From: a virus
IMG/VR virus record: IMGVR_UViG_3300046777_000307
Location: 1-37,107 of that record
Reading direction: 5' to 3' (one strand)
Length of the DNA: 37,107 nt
The first letter of the stretch is position 1, and every line of letters begins with the position of its first letter. Below the pieces are notes generated by a model, which saw nothing but the letters and a program-made list of their open reading frames with translations, was not told the DNA's origin and ran no database searches. The translations under genes were made by a program, and so were the position numbers. Positions 19,532-26,913 of the stretch are shown piece by piece.

Positions 19532-21190
19532 ATGCGCTTATTATTGGACATCGAAACCACATTAGATCATAGCAAGATTTGGTGCGTTGTTACTAAGAAT
19601 TTAGACACAAACGAGGTGCGAGTATGGAAAGAAGCAAAAGACTTGTCGGAGTATATAAAGGCAGCGAATTTGATAGTGGCTCACAATGGGATCGCATTCG
19701 ATTTCTACTTGCTGAACAAGTTATGGCAATGTCAGATTACATTGAAGAAAGTCGAAGATACATTAGTTCTAAGCCGATTACTAAATCCAAGCCTAGAAGG
19801 TGGACACAGCTTGGCGAATTTAGGAAATATATTAGGGATTAATAAATCTGAGTTCACCGATTTTGATTTAGCTGAGCAGTCACTAGACGACATGATCGCC
19901 TATTGCGTTCAGGATGTGGAAGTGTTGCATAGGATTTATAATTATTTAAAGAGTGAATTAAAGCGTCAGGAGTTTTCATTAACATCACAGGAGTTAGAAC
20001 ATGAAATACAAGCAATCATCGCAGTTCAAGAACGAAACGGTTTCAAATTCGATGAATCGTCTGCTATGCGATTACTGGCTGAACTTAAAACTAAGCTGGA
20101 TGCTATTACGGTTGAAATGCAAAGGATTTTTCCTCCCAAGATCACTTCTGGTCGCACCCACAAAACAACCGGAAAAGCCCTCAAAGACATCGTCGAAGAG
20201 TTCAACCCCGGTAGCCGCAAGCAAATCGCAGAAAGGCTCATCGAAAAAGGCTGGAAGCCGGAAAAGTTCACCGAGAAAGGCAGCGTCATCGTCGACGAAA
20301 CCACGCTCGAAGGACTCGACTTCCCCGAAGCGAAAGCAATCGCCGAATACTTGATGCTGCAAAAGCGTATTGCACAGATCGAAAGCTGGATGGATGCAAT
20401 GCAGTCTGACGGTCGTGTGCATGGCAAAGTAATCACGAATGGCGCAGTAACAGGACGCATGACGCACCACAGCCCCAACATGGCACAAGTCCCTAATGCC
20501 AGTGCGGTTTATGGTCCTGACTGCCGTAATCTTTGGATAGTTGAGAAAGGATGTAAGTTAGTTGGCATCGATGCAAGCGGTTTAGAGCTTCGTATGCTGG
20601 CACACTACATGAATGATAATGAATATACGAATGAAGTTGTGGAAGGCGATATACACACAGCCAACCAAAAAGCAGCGGGATTGGAAACGAGGAACCAAGC
20701 TAAGACTTTTATCTACGCCTTTCTCTATGGCGCAGGAGCTGCCAAGATCGGGAAGATTGTTGGAGGCTCACCGAAAGAAGGACAAAAGCTCATTGATAAT
20801 TTTCTGCGAAACACACCGAAACTTCAAAGACTCAGAGATCGTGTTTCTAAAGCGGTGGCTTCGAGGGGATGCCTTCAAGGTATCGACGGACGCAAGCTAC
20901 TCATTCGCTCGGAGCATTCGGCGCTCAACACGCTACTGCAGGGCGCAGGTGCGATAGTAATGAAGAAAGCGTTGGTTTTATTACACAAAGACTTGACAAA
21001 ACGGAAAATACCGTTTAAATTCGTAGCTAATGTTCACGATGAGTGGCAGTTAGAAGTTCCTGAGCAGTATGCAGATGAAGTTGGTCAATCAGGTGTTCGT
21101 GCAATTACGAATGCAGGATTGGAATTTAAAATGAACTGTCCCTTAACGGGCGAATACAAGGTAGGTAATACATGGAAAGAGACACACTAG
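19532..21190 (+). CDS. DNA polymerase A, compact T7 gp5-like, with 3'-5' exonuclease
   Basis: 552 residues against 704 in T7. Exonuclease: DIE (Asp6, Glu8), HNGIAFD (Asp57), YCVQD (Asp128). Polymerase: GRMTHHSPNMAQVPN, motif A GIDASGLELR (Asp347), motif B RNQAKTFIYAFLYGAG (Lys391, Tyr395), motif C VHDE (Asp503, Glu504). Tyr395 matches T7 Tyr526, the residue that admits dideoxynucleotides. Length and spacing leave little room for the T7 thioredoxin-binding loop. ATG 19532 has no Shine-Dalgarno sequence; a promoter places the transcript start on it. Bases about 20110-20500 are markedly GC-rich. It replicates the phage genome with the primase-helicase. Confidence 0.95.
   Translation: MRLLLDIETTLDHSKIWCVVTKNLDTNEVRVWKEAKDLSEYIKAANLIVAHNGIAFDFYLLNKLWQCQITLKKVEDTLVLSRLLNPSLEGGHSLANLGNILGINKSEFTDFDLAEQSLDDMIAYCVQDVEVLHRIYNYLKSELKRQEFSLTSQELEHEIQAIIAVQERNGFKFDESSAMRLLAELKTKLDAITVEMQRIFPPKITSGRTHKTTGKALKDIVEEFNPGSRKQIAERLIEKGWKPEKFTEKGSVIVDETTLEGLDFPEAKAIAEYLMLQKRIAQIESWMDAMQSDGRVHGKVITNGAVTGRMTHHSPNMAQVPNASAVYGPDCRNLWIVEKGCKLVGIDASGLELRMLAHYMNDNEYTNEVVEGDIHTANQKAAGLETRNQAKTFIYAFLYGAGAAKIGKIVGGSPKEGQKLIDNFLRNTPKLQRLRDRVSKAVASRGCLQGIDGRKLLIRSEHSALNTLLQGAGAIVMKKALVLLHKDLTKRKIPFKFVANVHDEWQLEVPEQYADEVGQSGVRAITNAGLEFKMNCPLTGEYKVGNTWKETH
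20993..21021 (+). promoter_or_regulatory. Possible internal promoter before SSB-like gene
   Basis: TTGACA (20993-20998), a 17-bp spacer, TAAATT (21016-21021), inside the polymerase gene. The spacer contains the dyad AACGG-AAAATA-CCGTT (21000-21015). It could raise output of the SSB-like protein 400 bases downstream. As it lies in coding DNA it may be chance. Confidence 0.3.
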
Positions 21191-21378
21191 AGAATAACGA
21201 AAAGGAAATCGAAGGTCAGGTGTTGATTGTCTTGTATACCGACCGCACATTTTCTATCGGTACTTCCGTTGATTTAGAAACAACCCTTGACTGCTTAGTT
21301 GCAGCAGCTAATGGGATTGTGGATGAAACAATGAATGGTATCGATGAAATGAAGTCTTTCTCCGGAAAGATGCACTAA
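21172..21378 (+). CDS. Hypothetical protein after DNA polymerase
   Basis: 68 residues, acidic, starting inside the polymerase C-terminus (19-base overlap). A strand pair (GQVLIVLYTDRTFSIGT) is followed by a helix (LETTLDCLVAAANGIVDE). Not recognised; position suggests a replication accessory. Confidence 0.62.
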   Translation: MERDTLENNEKEIEGQVLIVLYTDRTFSIGTSVDLETTLDCLVAAANGIVDETMNGIDEMKSFSGKMH

Positions 21379-21416
21379 GCAGTATTGACTAACCGCAGTA
21401 TAACAAAGGAGTATTT

Positions 21417-21833
21417 ATGGCAAATTTAGAAAAGCCAATTAAGTTTGAAGCAGAAGTCCAGTGGGCTTTCTTTAATAAGAAGTCCGAGATGTCTGGCAAG
21501 TATCAAGTAGACTTGACTAACCTTAGCGAAGGTGCTGTAAAAGCACTGCAAGACGCTGGCTTAGAGCCACGCCAAAGGGAAGACAAGCCTGAGAAGGGCT
21601 GGTTCATTACTGCCAAAAGCAATTATGAAATCAAGCCAATTGACAACAGTGGCACAGAAATCACCGATGCTGTTGGAAACGGCTCACGAGCAATTGCTTT
21701 AATCAAGCCGTATGAGTGGAGTTGGAAGAACAAGAAAGGTGTTTCTCCGTCTCTCGTCAAGATCATCATCACTGATCTCAAGGTTTATAACCCTGACTCA
21801 GCTGTTGAAGAAGAGGACGAGATTCCACTATGA
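21417..21833 (+). CDS. Probable single-stranded DNA-binding protein
   Basis: 138 residues. The body is beta-rich with conserved aromatic residues (VQWAFFNKKSEMSGKYQVDL, GWFITAKSNYEIKPID, PYEWSWKNKKGVSPSL) and LVKIIITDLKVYNP as a last strand. The C-terminus is acidic (SAVEEEDEIPL), like the tails of T7 gp2.5 and bacterial SSB that contact partner proteins. Placement between polymerase and 5'-3' exonuclease supports an OB-fold SSB. AAAGGAG precedes the ATG. There is no direct identity to a named SSB, so function is inferred. Confidence 0.65.
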   Translation: MANLEKPIKFEAEVQWAFFNKKSEMSGKYQVDLTNLSEGAVKALQDAGLEPRQREDKPEKGWFITAKSNYEIKPIDNSGTEITDAVGNGSRAIALIKPYEWSWKNKKGVSPSLVKIIITDLKVYNPDSAVEEEDEIPL

Positions 21834-22507
21834 AAGCCTTAGTCGATGCTGACATTCTCGTATACCGATTCGGGTTTGCATCCGAAGGAGATCCAGCAGA
21901 ATTTGCGTTAGCCCGTCTATCCGAATTCTTGGACAATCTTCAGGCGATGGACGGCATCGACGAGGTGTGGGGCTATCTTACAGGATCCAAAAATTTCAGA
22001 AATGAGATTGCTAAGACGGCTCCATACAAAGGCAATCGTGTCATGACAAAACCGTATCACTATCAGTTGTTACGGGAATACATGGAACGAGCTTGGGGAT
22101 TTGAAGTAATAGATGGCATGGAAGCAGATGACGCTATAGGCATCGAAGCCTATCGGCACGAGCCGGATGAGACAATCATTGTCAGTATTGACAAAGACCT
22201 CAACATGATTCGTGGTCATCACTACAATTTTGTGAAAGAAGAGAAATACTTCGTCACCGAGGAAGAGGCGATCCGTAACTTCTATCTTCAGATCCTGACA
22301 GGAGATAAAGTGGATAACATTATTGGGCTTGATGGGATTGGTCCTGTCAAGTCCAAGAAGTTATTGAAGGATTGCACTACAGAATTAGAGATGTATGAAG
22401 CCGTATTAAAAGCGTATGATGGCGATGAAGCCAGAGTACTTGAGAATGCTCGTTTATTATGGATTTTAAGAGAGGAGAAGCAAGTATGGCAGCCGCCAGT
22501 AAAGTGA
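21830..22507 (+). CDS. 5'-3' exonuclease (FEN/PIN family)
   Basis: 225 residues. The PIN-like N-terminus LVDADILVYR has the first metal Asp residues. Next are KNFRNEIAKTAPYKGNR (arch and lysine region), then EADDAIG and VSIDKDLNMI (acidic metal cluster). The helix-hairpin-helix segment GDKVDNIIGLDGIGPVKSKK binds the duplex. It matches phage T5/T7 gp6-type flap exonucleases that remove RNA primers and degrade host DNA. It overlaps the SSB-like gene by ATGA. Confidence 0.9.
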   Translation: MKALVDADILVYRFGFASEGDPAEFALARLSEFLDNLQAMDGIDEVWGYLTGSKNFRNEIAKTAPYKGNRVMTKPYHYQLLREYMERAWGFEVIDGMEADDAIGIEAYRHEPDETIIVSIDKDLNMIRGHHYNFVKEEKYFVTEEEAIRNFYLQILTGDKVDNIIGLDGIGPVKSKKLLKDCTTELEMYEAVLKAYDGDEARVLENARLLWILREEKQVWQPPVK

Positions 22508-22914
22508 AGTTACAGGATTGTCCGGTTATAAAGATTACATGGATTGATGCTCAAGCCGATGCCGGCTGGGATGAGCCAAAGGTTGACATCGCTCATTGTG
22601 TCACCGTAGGCTTTCTCGTAGGAGAGACAGACGATGCAATCTGCGTTGCTGGGACAGTATCGGATCACGAGTGCAACAATCGCATCAGTATTCCGAAGTC
22701 GTGGATATTAACGCAACAGTTAGAGGAAACAAAAGATGAAGCCGCAGTCAGCAAAGGCAAAGGGAAGAAACCTACAAAAGTGGGTCGTGGAGCAGCTACA
22801 AAAAAGATTCCAGCAACTACGCCACGGAGACCTCGTAAGCACATCAATGGGAGCCGGCGGGGAAGATATAAAGCTAAGTCCAGCGGCAAGAGATTGTATT
22901 CCTTATCAGTTTGA
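22486..22914 (+). CDS. Conserved phage protein with basic overlapped extension
   Basis: 142 residues. ATG 22486 is preferred (GAGGAG upstream; 22-base overlap with the exonuclease). Residues 12-78 (VIKITWIDAQADAGWDE...CVTVGFLVGETDDAICVAGT...NNRISIPKSWI) match a widespread phage family of unknown role, probably a small beta barrel. Homologues I recall end near here. This one continues about 60 more residues, very rich in Lys, Arg, Thr and Pro, while the same DNA encodes the next nuclease in the +1 frame. Confidence 0.7.
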   Translation: MAAASKVKLQDCPVIKITWIDAQADAGWDEPKVDIAHCVTVGFLVGETDDAICVAGTVSDHECNNRISIPKSWILTQQLEETKDEAAVSKGKGKKPTKVGRGAATKKIPATTPRRPRKHINGSRRGRYKAKSSGKRLYSLSV

Positions 22915-23071
22915 GTGTAAGAGTCTTGCCAAAGTAGCAGTTTATAATTATTATGAACAAGCAAAAACGCACGGCAATCATGAACCGATTGCTGTCGTTA
23001 AGCAAAATGGCAAGAAACCTTTAGTTGTTGTAGATGCAGAAGTATTTTTTGATTTAATAGCGAGGAAATAA
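22736..23071 (+). CDS. PD-(D/E)XK endonuclease, resolvase-like
   Basis: 111 residues. KAKGRNLQKWVVEQL helix, then VSTSMGAGGEDIKLS with Asp44 and YQFECKS with Glu60-x-Lys62 give the PD-(D/E)XK core; a later YYEQAKTHGNHEPIAVVKQN helps form the active site. This is the compact fold of phage Holliday-junction and T7 gp3-like endonucleases. GAGGA precedes ATG 22736. The first 179 bases overlap the previous gene in another frame. It should resolve branches before packaging or take part in host DNA breakdown. Confidence 0.85.
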   Translation: MKPQSAKAKGRNLQKWVVEQLQKRFQQLRHGDLVSTSMGAGGEDIKLSPAARDCIPYQFECKSLAKVAVYNYYEQAKTHGNHEPIAVVKQNGKKPLVVVDAEVFFDLIARK

Positions 23072-23256
23072 TGAAGATATTAGAAATGAAAGAGCGAAAG
23101 GATGGCGGCGCTGATCTTCAGATCGACATGAGTGAAGAAGAGCGTTGCTTCATGATTGAGTACGGATTTAATGCAATGTTACGCAAGACCATTGATCAAT
23201 TCAATGATCAGTTTAAAACCAAGAAAGGAACTAAAAGTGCTACAAGTAAAGATTGA
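23071..23256 (+). CDS. Hypothetical protein, 61 residues
   Basis: TAATG overlap with the nuclease. It contains MKILEMKERKDGGADLQIDM, then EERCFMIEYGFNAMLRKTID and a Lys-rich tail. This strand-helix pattern with a Y(G)-N-L---I motif is common in small phage proteins near replication genes. Function unknown. Confidence 0.65.
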   Translation: MKILEMKERKDGGADLQIDMSEEERCFMIEYGFNAMLRKTIDQFNDQFKTKKGTKSATSKD

Positions 23257-23530
23257 GATATTCGACAACGAAGATCATATCATGCGTAGTCGTGAATTTA
23301 GCGAAGAACCAGCATGGATGGATATTGTTTTAATGTGTGCTGATGTTGTGTCGTCTAGATACGGTTATAACATTGTTGATCGTGTTAAGTTTATTGGTGA
23401 CAACACAACTATTTATGATCGTGCTGATGGTCATATGATTCCTGCAGCAGCTTGGGCTGATTTCTTAAATCAAGATTACATACAGCCTGAGTTTGACTTC
23501 AACAAACAAGACGATGAGGAATGGTCATGA
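23237..23530 (+). CDS. Hypothetical protein, 97 residues, GTG start
   Basis: GTG 23237 is chosen because AAAGGA lies seven bases upstream and the resulting N-terminus (MLQVKIEIFDNEDHIMRS) is a clean strand; a further open stretch runs upstream to a TTG at 23156. Acidic C-terminus (FNKQDDEEWS). Not recognised. It overlaps the preceding gene by 20 bases. Confidence 0.6.
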   Translation: MLQVKIEIFDNEDHIMRSREFSEEPAWMDIVLMCADVVSSRYGYNIVDRVKFIGDNTTIYDRADGHMIPAAAWADFLNQDYIQPEFDFNKQDDEEWS

Positions 23531-23643
23531 TCACAATCACTGATTGGAAAGTCATTGGCGATAACACTAACTTCACAGTTCTCGGTATTGACTTAGAACA
23601 TAAAGTCTATTACTGGAAAGAAGGTAAGTGGAATCCGCTATGA
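23527..23643 (+). CDS. Hypothetical protein, 38 residues
   Basis: ITDWKVIGDNTNFTVLGIDL then VYYWKEGKWNPL looks like a small three-strand sheet. ATGA overlaps on both sides support it. Not recognised. Confidence 0.5.
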   Translation: MITITDWKVIGDNTNFTVLGIDLEHKVYYWKEGKWNPL

Positions 23644-24377
23644 AGATACTCTTACTAGACATCGAGTCCAGCCCTAACACTGCTCATGTGTGGGGCTTGT
23701 GGCAACAGAATGTCAGCATCAATCAGTTGATGGAGTCTTCCTATGTTTTATGTTATGCAGCTAAATGGTACGGCGAGAAAGAAGTGATGTTTGATTCCGT
23801 ACATAAATCAAGACCTAAAACAATGCTGAAAGGAATACATGGGCTTCTCAACGATGCAGACGCTGTTGTTCACTATAATGGTACTAAGTTCGATATTCCT
23901 ACTCTTAACAAGGAATTCTTACTACATAGTTTTAATCCACCATCGCCTTATAAACAGATTGACCTATTGCGTGTTGTTCGCAGCAACTTTAGGTTTCCTA
24001 GCAATAAGCTGGACTATGTAGCGCAGCGATTGAACCTTGGTAAGAAGCACGAACATGAGGGTCATGAGCTTTGGGTTAAATGTATGAACGGAGATAAAGA
24101 TGCGTGGAAACGGATGGAGAAGTATAATATTCAGGATGTTGTCTTACTTGAGAATCTCTATAGCCATTTGCTTCCTTGGATTAAGTCTCATCCTAATCAC
24201 AATCTCTTTTCTGACGGTCATGTTTGCCCTAACTGTAGCTCATCTAGCCTACAAAGGCGGGGGACTGCAATCTCGGCTACCGGAACCTATCAGCGTTATC
24301 AGTGCCGTAGTTGCGGAACTTGGTCGCAGTCTACAAAATCTATCAAATCGTCTGTAGAGGTGAAGCAATGCAATTAA
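23640..24377 (+). CDS. YprB-like RNase H-fold 3'-5' exonuclease with Zn ribbon
   Basis: 245 residues from ATG 23640. The DEDD exonuclease motifs are LLDIES (Asp7, Glu9), HYNGTKFD (Asp85) and YNIQDV (Asp166), as in the YprB-type RNase_H_2 family. A C-terminal zinc ribbon CPNC...CRSC (196-199 and 222-225) with YQRYQCRSCGTWS resembles transposase-type ribbons that bind DNA. It is a second DEDD exonuclease besides the polymerase domain, so it may act on host nucleic acid or in repair. It overlaps the next gene by ten bases. Confidence 0.85.
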   Translation: MKILLLDIESSPNTAHVWGLWQQNVSINQLMESSYVLCYAAKWYGEKEVMFDSVHKSRPKTMLKGIHGLLNDADAVVHYNGTKFDIPTLNKEFLLHSFNPPSPYKQIDLLRVVRSNFRFPSNKLDYVAQRLNLGKKHEHEGHELWVKCMNGDKDAWKRMEKYNIQDVVLLENLYSHLLPWIKSHPNHNLFSDGHVCPNCSSSSLQRRGTAISATGTYQRYQCRSCGTWSQSTKSIKSSVEVKQCN

Positions 24378-24634
24378 AAGACTATATAGACCGCATAAAC
24401 GACTCTGTAAGCCCCGATCGTAAGCAGGTTGGAGGGGACCATTACCAAGTGGCAGAAATCCAGCCTTGGGACATTATGATGGCTTACGGGCTAGATCCTT
24501 GGAGTGCCAATGTGATTAAGTACACACTTCGCTTTCCGTACAAGAGTGGCGTACAAGATCTTGAAAAGGCTAAACATTATATAGAATTTCTTATTACGAA
24601 CTATGAAGCTATTGACAAAAAGTACTATTCATGA
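24368..24634 (+). CDS. DUF3310 protein, T7 gp1.7-type nucleotide kinase
   Basis: 88 residues from ATG 24368 (GAGGTGA upstream). It contains KQVGGDHYQ, IQPWDIMMAYGLD, NVIKYTLRFPYKSG and DLEKAKHYIEF, the full signature of DUF3310. T7 gp1.7, a nucleoside-monophosphate kinase, belongs to this group as I recall. Placed just before the ribonucleotide reductase, a role in making dNTPs is reasonable. Confidence 0.85.
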   Translation: MQLKDYIDRINDSVSPDRKQVGGDHYQVAEIQPWDIMMAYGLDPWSANVIKYTLRFPYKSGVQDLEKAKHYIEFLITNYEAIDKKYYS

Positions 24635-24640
24635 TACAGT
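24612..24640 (+). promoter_or_regulatory. Sigma70-type promoter for reductase module
   Basis: TTGACA (24612-24617), a 17-bp spacer, TACAGT (24635-24640) with TGA before it (extended -10). Same -35, spacer length and -10 as the polymerase promoter. The start site near 24647 leaves only about six bases before ATG 24653. Confidence 0.6.
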
Positions 24641-24652
24641 TGAAGGTTCCCC

Positions 24653-24808
24653 ATGGCGTTAACATTGAATGACATCAAAGATCGATTAAAGCAAATCGAT
24701 GAGATTGACTTACTCGAATTACTTGAAATAAACTCTGAAGACATCGTGGAGAGATTTACAGATTTAATTGAAGATAATTTTGATAAACTGGAGAAAGAAG
24801 TCGAATGA
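24653..24808 (+). CDS. Conserved small acidic protein
   Basis: 51 residues: ALTLNDIKDRLKQIDEIDLLELLEI and a second helix IVERFTDLIEDNF with an acidic end. This DI--RL--ID---LLE-L-I...IV-RF-D-IE pattern is frequent in phage replication regions, without known role. GAAGG precedes the ATG, and ATGA couples it to the reductase. Confidence 0.7.
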   Translation: MALTLNDIKDRLKQIDEIDLLELLEINSEDIVERFTDLIEDNFDKLEKEVE

Positions 24809-26709
24809 CATATAACACACCTTTTAGCACTGTAGGCTATATAACATACAAAAGAACCTATGCACGACGGCTCAATGAAGCAGATCCAAAGTCTGCAACA
24901 GAAGAGTTTACCGATACAGTAGAAAGGGTAATTAAAGCCGCTAACGATCAGTTAGGTTGTGGCTTTGACGCTGATGAGCAAGAGCGTTTACGGAAGTACT
25001 TGATGGAGTTAAAAGGCACTGTTGCCGGACGATTCCTGTGGCAAATGGGGACAGAGACAGTTGGTCGTCTAGGTTTAGCTAGTCTACAAAACTGTGCATT
25101 TACTGTCATTGATCAACCAGTCCGTCCGTTCACATGGGCGATGGACTTGCTAATGCTCGGCTCAGGTGTTGGCTATAACATTCAGAGGCAATATGTTGAT
25201 AAACTTCCTCCGGTCAACGCTAACTTTAGCGCTCCTACTCGTGTTAATACCGCTGATGCTGATTTTATCGTTCCTGACTCCCGTGAAGGATGGGTCAAGC
25301 TCCTCGGTAAAACGCTCAAAGCGGCGTTTCTAGCCGATTCTAATCCTACATTTAGCTACAGCACTGTACTCGTGCGTGGTCGTGGTGCGCCTATCAAGGG
25401 ATTCGGTGGAACGGCATCAGGTCCCGAAGATCTCTGCGACGGTATTGCTAAGATTAGTAACATTCTTGAGAAACGAGCAGGTAAGAAACTGCGTCCAATT
25501 GACTGCCTTGACATTATGAACATCATTGGTGCGATTGTCGTGGCTGGTAATGTACGCCGTTCTGCTCAGATTGCGATTGGAGACCCTGACGATGTTGAGT
25601 ATCTACTTGCTAAGCGCTGGGACATGGGGAATATTCCTTCTTGGAGAGCTATGTCTAATAATTCTGTTGTTTGCAGCGATATTAAAGACCTACACGAGTA
25701 CTTCTGGGACGGATACGAAGGCAAAGGAGAGCCATACGGTCTTATCAATCTTAAACTTTCCCGTAAGATTGGTCGTCTTGGTGAGACTGATTATCCTGAT
25801 CCTGATGTTATGGGTTACAATCCATGCGCTGAGCAGTCTTTGGCTGCTTATGAAACTTGTTGTTTAGCAGAAGTATATCTGCCTAACATCGAGAGCAAAG
25901 AGCAATTATTGGATGTATGTAAGTTGCTCTATCGCATCAACAAGCATAGCCTAGCCTTGCCTTGCCACTTGAAAGAGACTGAGGACATCGTGCATAAGAA
26001 TATGCGGATGGGTATTGGAGTAACTGGAGTATTACAGGCTACTGACGAGCAGCGTAGTTGGCTCAGCGATACCTATCGTCGTCTGCGTGAGTTCGACTTT
26101 AAGTATAGCCATCAGCATGGTTTCCCTGAGTCTGTCAAGCTGACAACAGTTAAGCCTAGTGGTACTTTGTCGCTCTTGCCCGGTGTAACTTCAGGATGTC
26201 ATCCAGCATACTCACAATATATGATTCGTCGTATTCGCATCGCTGCAGATCATCCGTTGGTGCAAGTATGCCGTGAGCATGGCTATCCTGTCGAGTATCA
26301 GCGTAACTTCGATGGCTCTGAAGATCACAGCACAATGGTCGTATCATTCCCATTCTGCTATCCTGCAGGGACAAAGATTGCTGCTGAAATGACAGCGATT
26401 GATCAGTTGGAAGTGGTGAAGTGGTTACAGGCTAACTGGTCTGACAACAGTGTGTCATGCACCGTCTATTATCGTAAGGAAGAGTTGCCTGAGATTAAGA
26501 AGTATTTGGCTAAGAACTACAAGAACAATCACAAGTCCTTGTCATTCTTGCTACACAATGAGCATGGCTTTCACCAAGCTCCTTTGGAGGAAATCACGAA
26601 AGAGCAGTATGACGAACTCGTGGCTTCTACACGATTAATCACACACATTGATGAAGCTGCTTTTGATGGTGGCGACGAATGTGCCAGCGGAGCTTGCCCA
26701 GTAAAATGA
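24805..26709 (+). CDS. Class II (adenosylcobalamin) ribonucleotide reductase
   Basis: 634 residues. It has TVAGRFLWQMGTE, LQNCAF (Cys97), MLGSGVGYNI, NVRRSAQIAIGD, the radical-site motif NPCAEQ (Cys341, Glu343), TVKPSGTLSLLPGVTSG and a C-terminal redox pair CASGACPVK (Cys626, Cys631). This is the monomeric B12-dependent type (as in Lactobacillus leichmannii), needing no second subunit or activase. It converts ribonucleoside phosphates to deoxy forms for phage DNA synthesis. No intein or frameshift. I see no cobalamin riboswitch upstream; a promoter lies at 24612. Confidence 0.95.
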   Translation: MTYNTPFSTVGYITYKRTYARRLNEADPKSATEEFTDTVERVIKAANDQLGCGFDADEQERLRKYLMELKGTVAGRFLWQMGTETVGRLGLASLQNCAFTVIDQPVRPFTWAMDLLMLGSGVGYNIQRQYVDKLPPVNANFSAPTRVNTADADFIVPDSREGWVKLLGKTLKAAFLADSNPTFSYSTVLVRGRGAPIKGFGGTASGPEDLCDGIAKISNILEKRAGKKLRPIDCLDIMNIIGAIVVAGNVRRSAQIAIGDPDDVEYLLAKRWDMGNIPSWRAMSNNSVVCSDIKDLHEYFWDGYEGKGEPYGLINLKLSRKIGRLGETDYPDPDVMGYNPCAEQSLAAYETCCLAEVYLPNIESKEQLLDVCKLLYRINKHSLALPCHLKETEDIVHKNMRMGIGVTGVLQATDEQRSWLSDTYRRLREFDFKYSHQHGFPESVKLTTVKPSGTLSLLPGVTSGCHPAYSQYMIRRIRIAADHPLVQVCREHGYPVEYQRNFDGSEDHSTMVVSFPFCYPAGTKIAAEMTAIDQLEVVKWLQANWSDNSVSCTVYYRKEELPEIKKYLAKNYKNNHKSLSFLLHNEHGFHQAPLEEITKEQYDELVASTRLITHIDEAAFDGGDECASGACPVK

Positions 26710-26840
26710 TAATAGACTTTCACCTAATCACTGGCTTTAGCATTGGTTTTGAGTATGTTCCCGACTTCGATGACGAGTCACACTTAGCTATCGACTTGGG
26801 AATCCTCAGAATTCTGTTCAGCGTCCCTCACGGGAACTGA
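26706..26840 (+). CDS. Small conserved protein after reductase
   Basis: 44 residues: MIIDFHLITGFSIGFEYVPD and LAIDLGILRILFSVPHGN. The LDLGI-RI-F pattern recurs in tiny genes of other phages. ATGA overlap with the reductase stop. It is the last plus-strand gene before the terminator. Function unknown. Confidence 0.65.
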   Translation: MIIDFHLITGFSIGFEYVPDFDDESHLAIDLGILRILFSVPHGN

Positions 26841-26889
26841 GGCAGCAGGTTCGCCTAATACCCAATGAATCATCGTTGCTCCTATTTAG

Positions 26890-26913
26890 CCCCGCTTCGG
26901 CGGGGTTCTTTTT
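26890..26913 (+). terminator. Rho-independent terminator of the plus-strand operon
   Basis: CCCCGC-TTCG-GCGGGG (26890-26905) followed by TTCTTTTT. It separates the convergent plus and minus transcripts. In the minus direction the hairpin lies just past the lysozyme stop but lacks a T tract, so it may only protect that 3' end. Confidence 0.92.

Noticed and set aside
20026-20488. Two overlapping open frames (151 and 138 codons) opposite the DNA polymerase
   Set aside because: They coincide with the GC-rich patch, which lacks stops on both strands; the polymerase frame carries all conserved motifs, and these frames match no family I know.
22337-22420. Minus-strand promoter from CTTGACA inside the 5'-3' exonuclease gene
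   Set aside because: No -10 box at 16-18 bases and nothing to transcribe on that strand.
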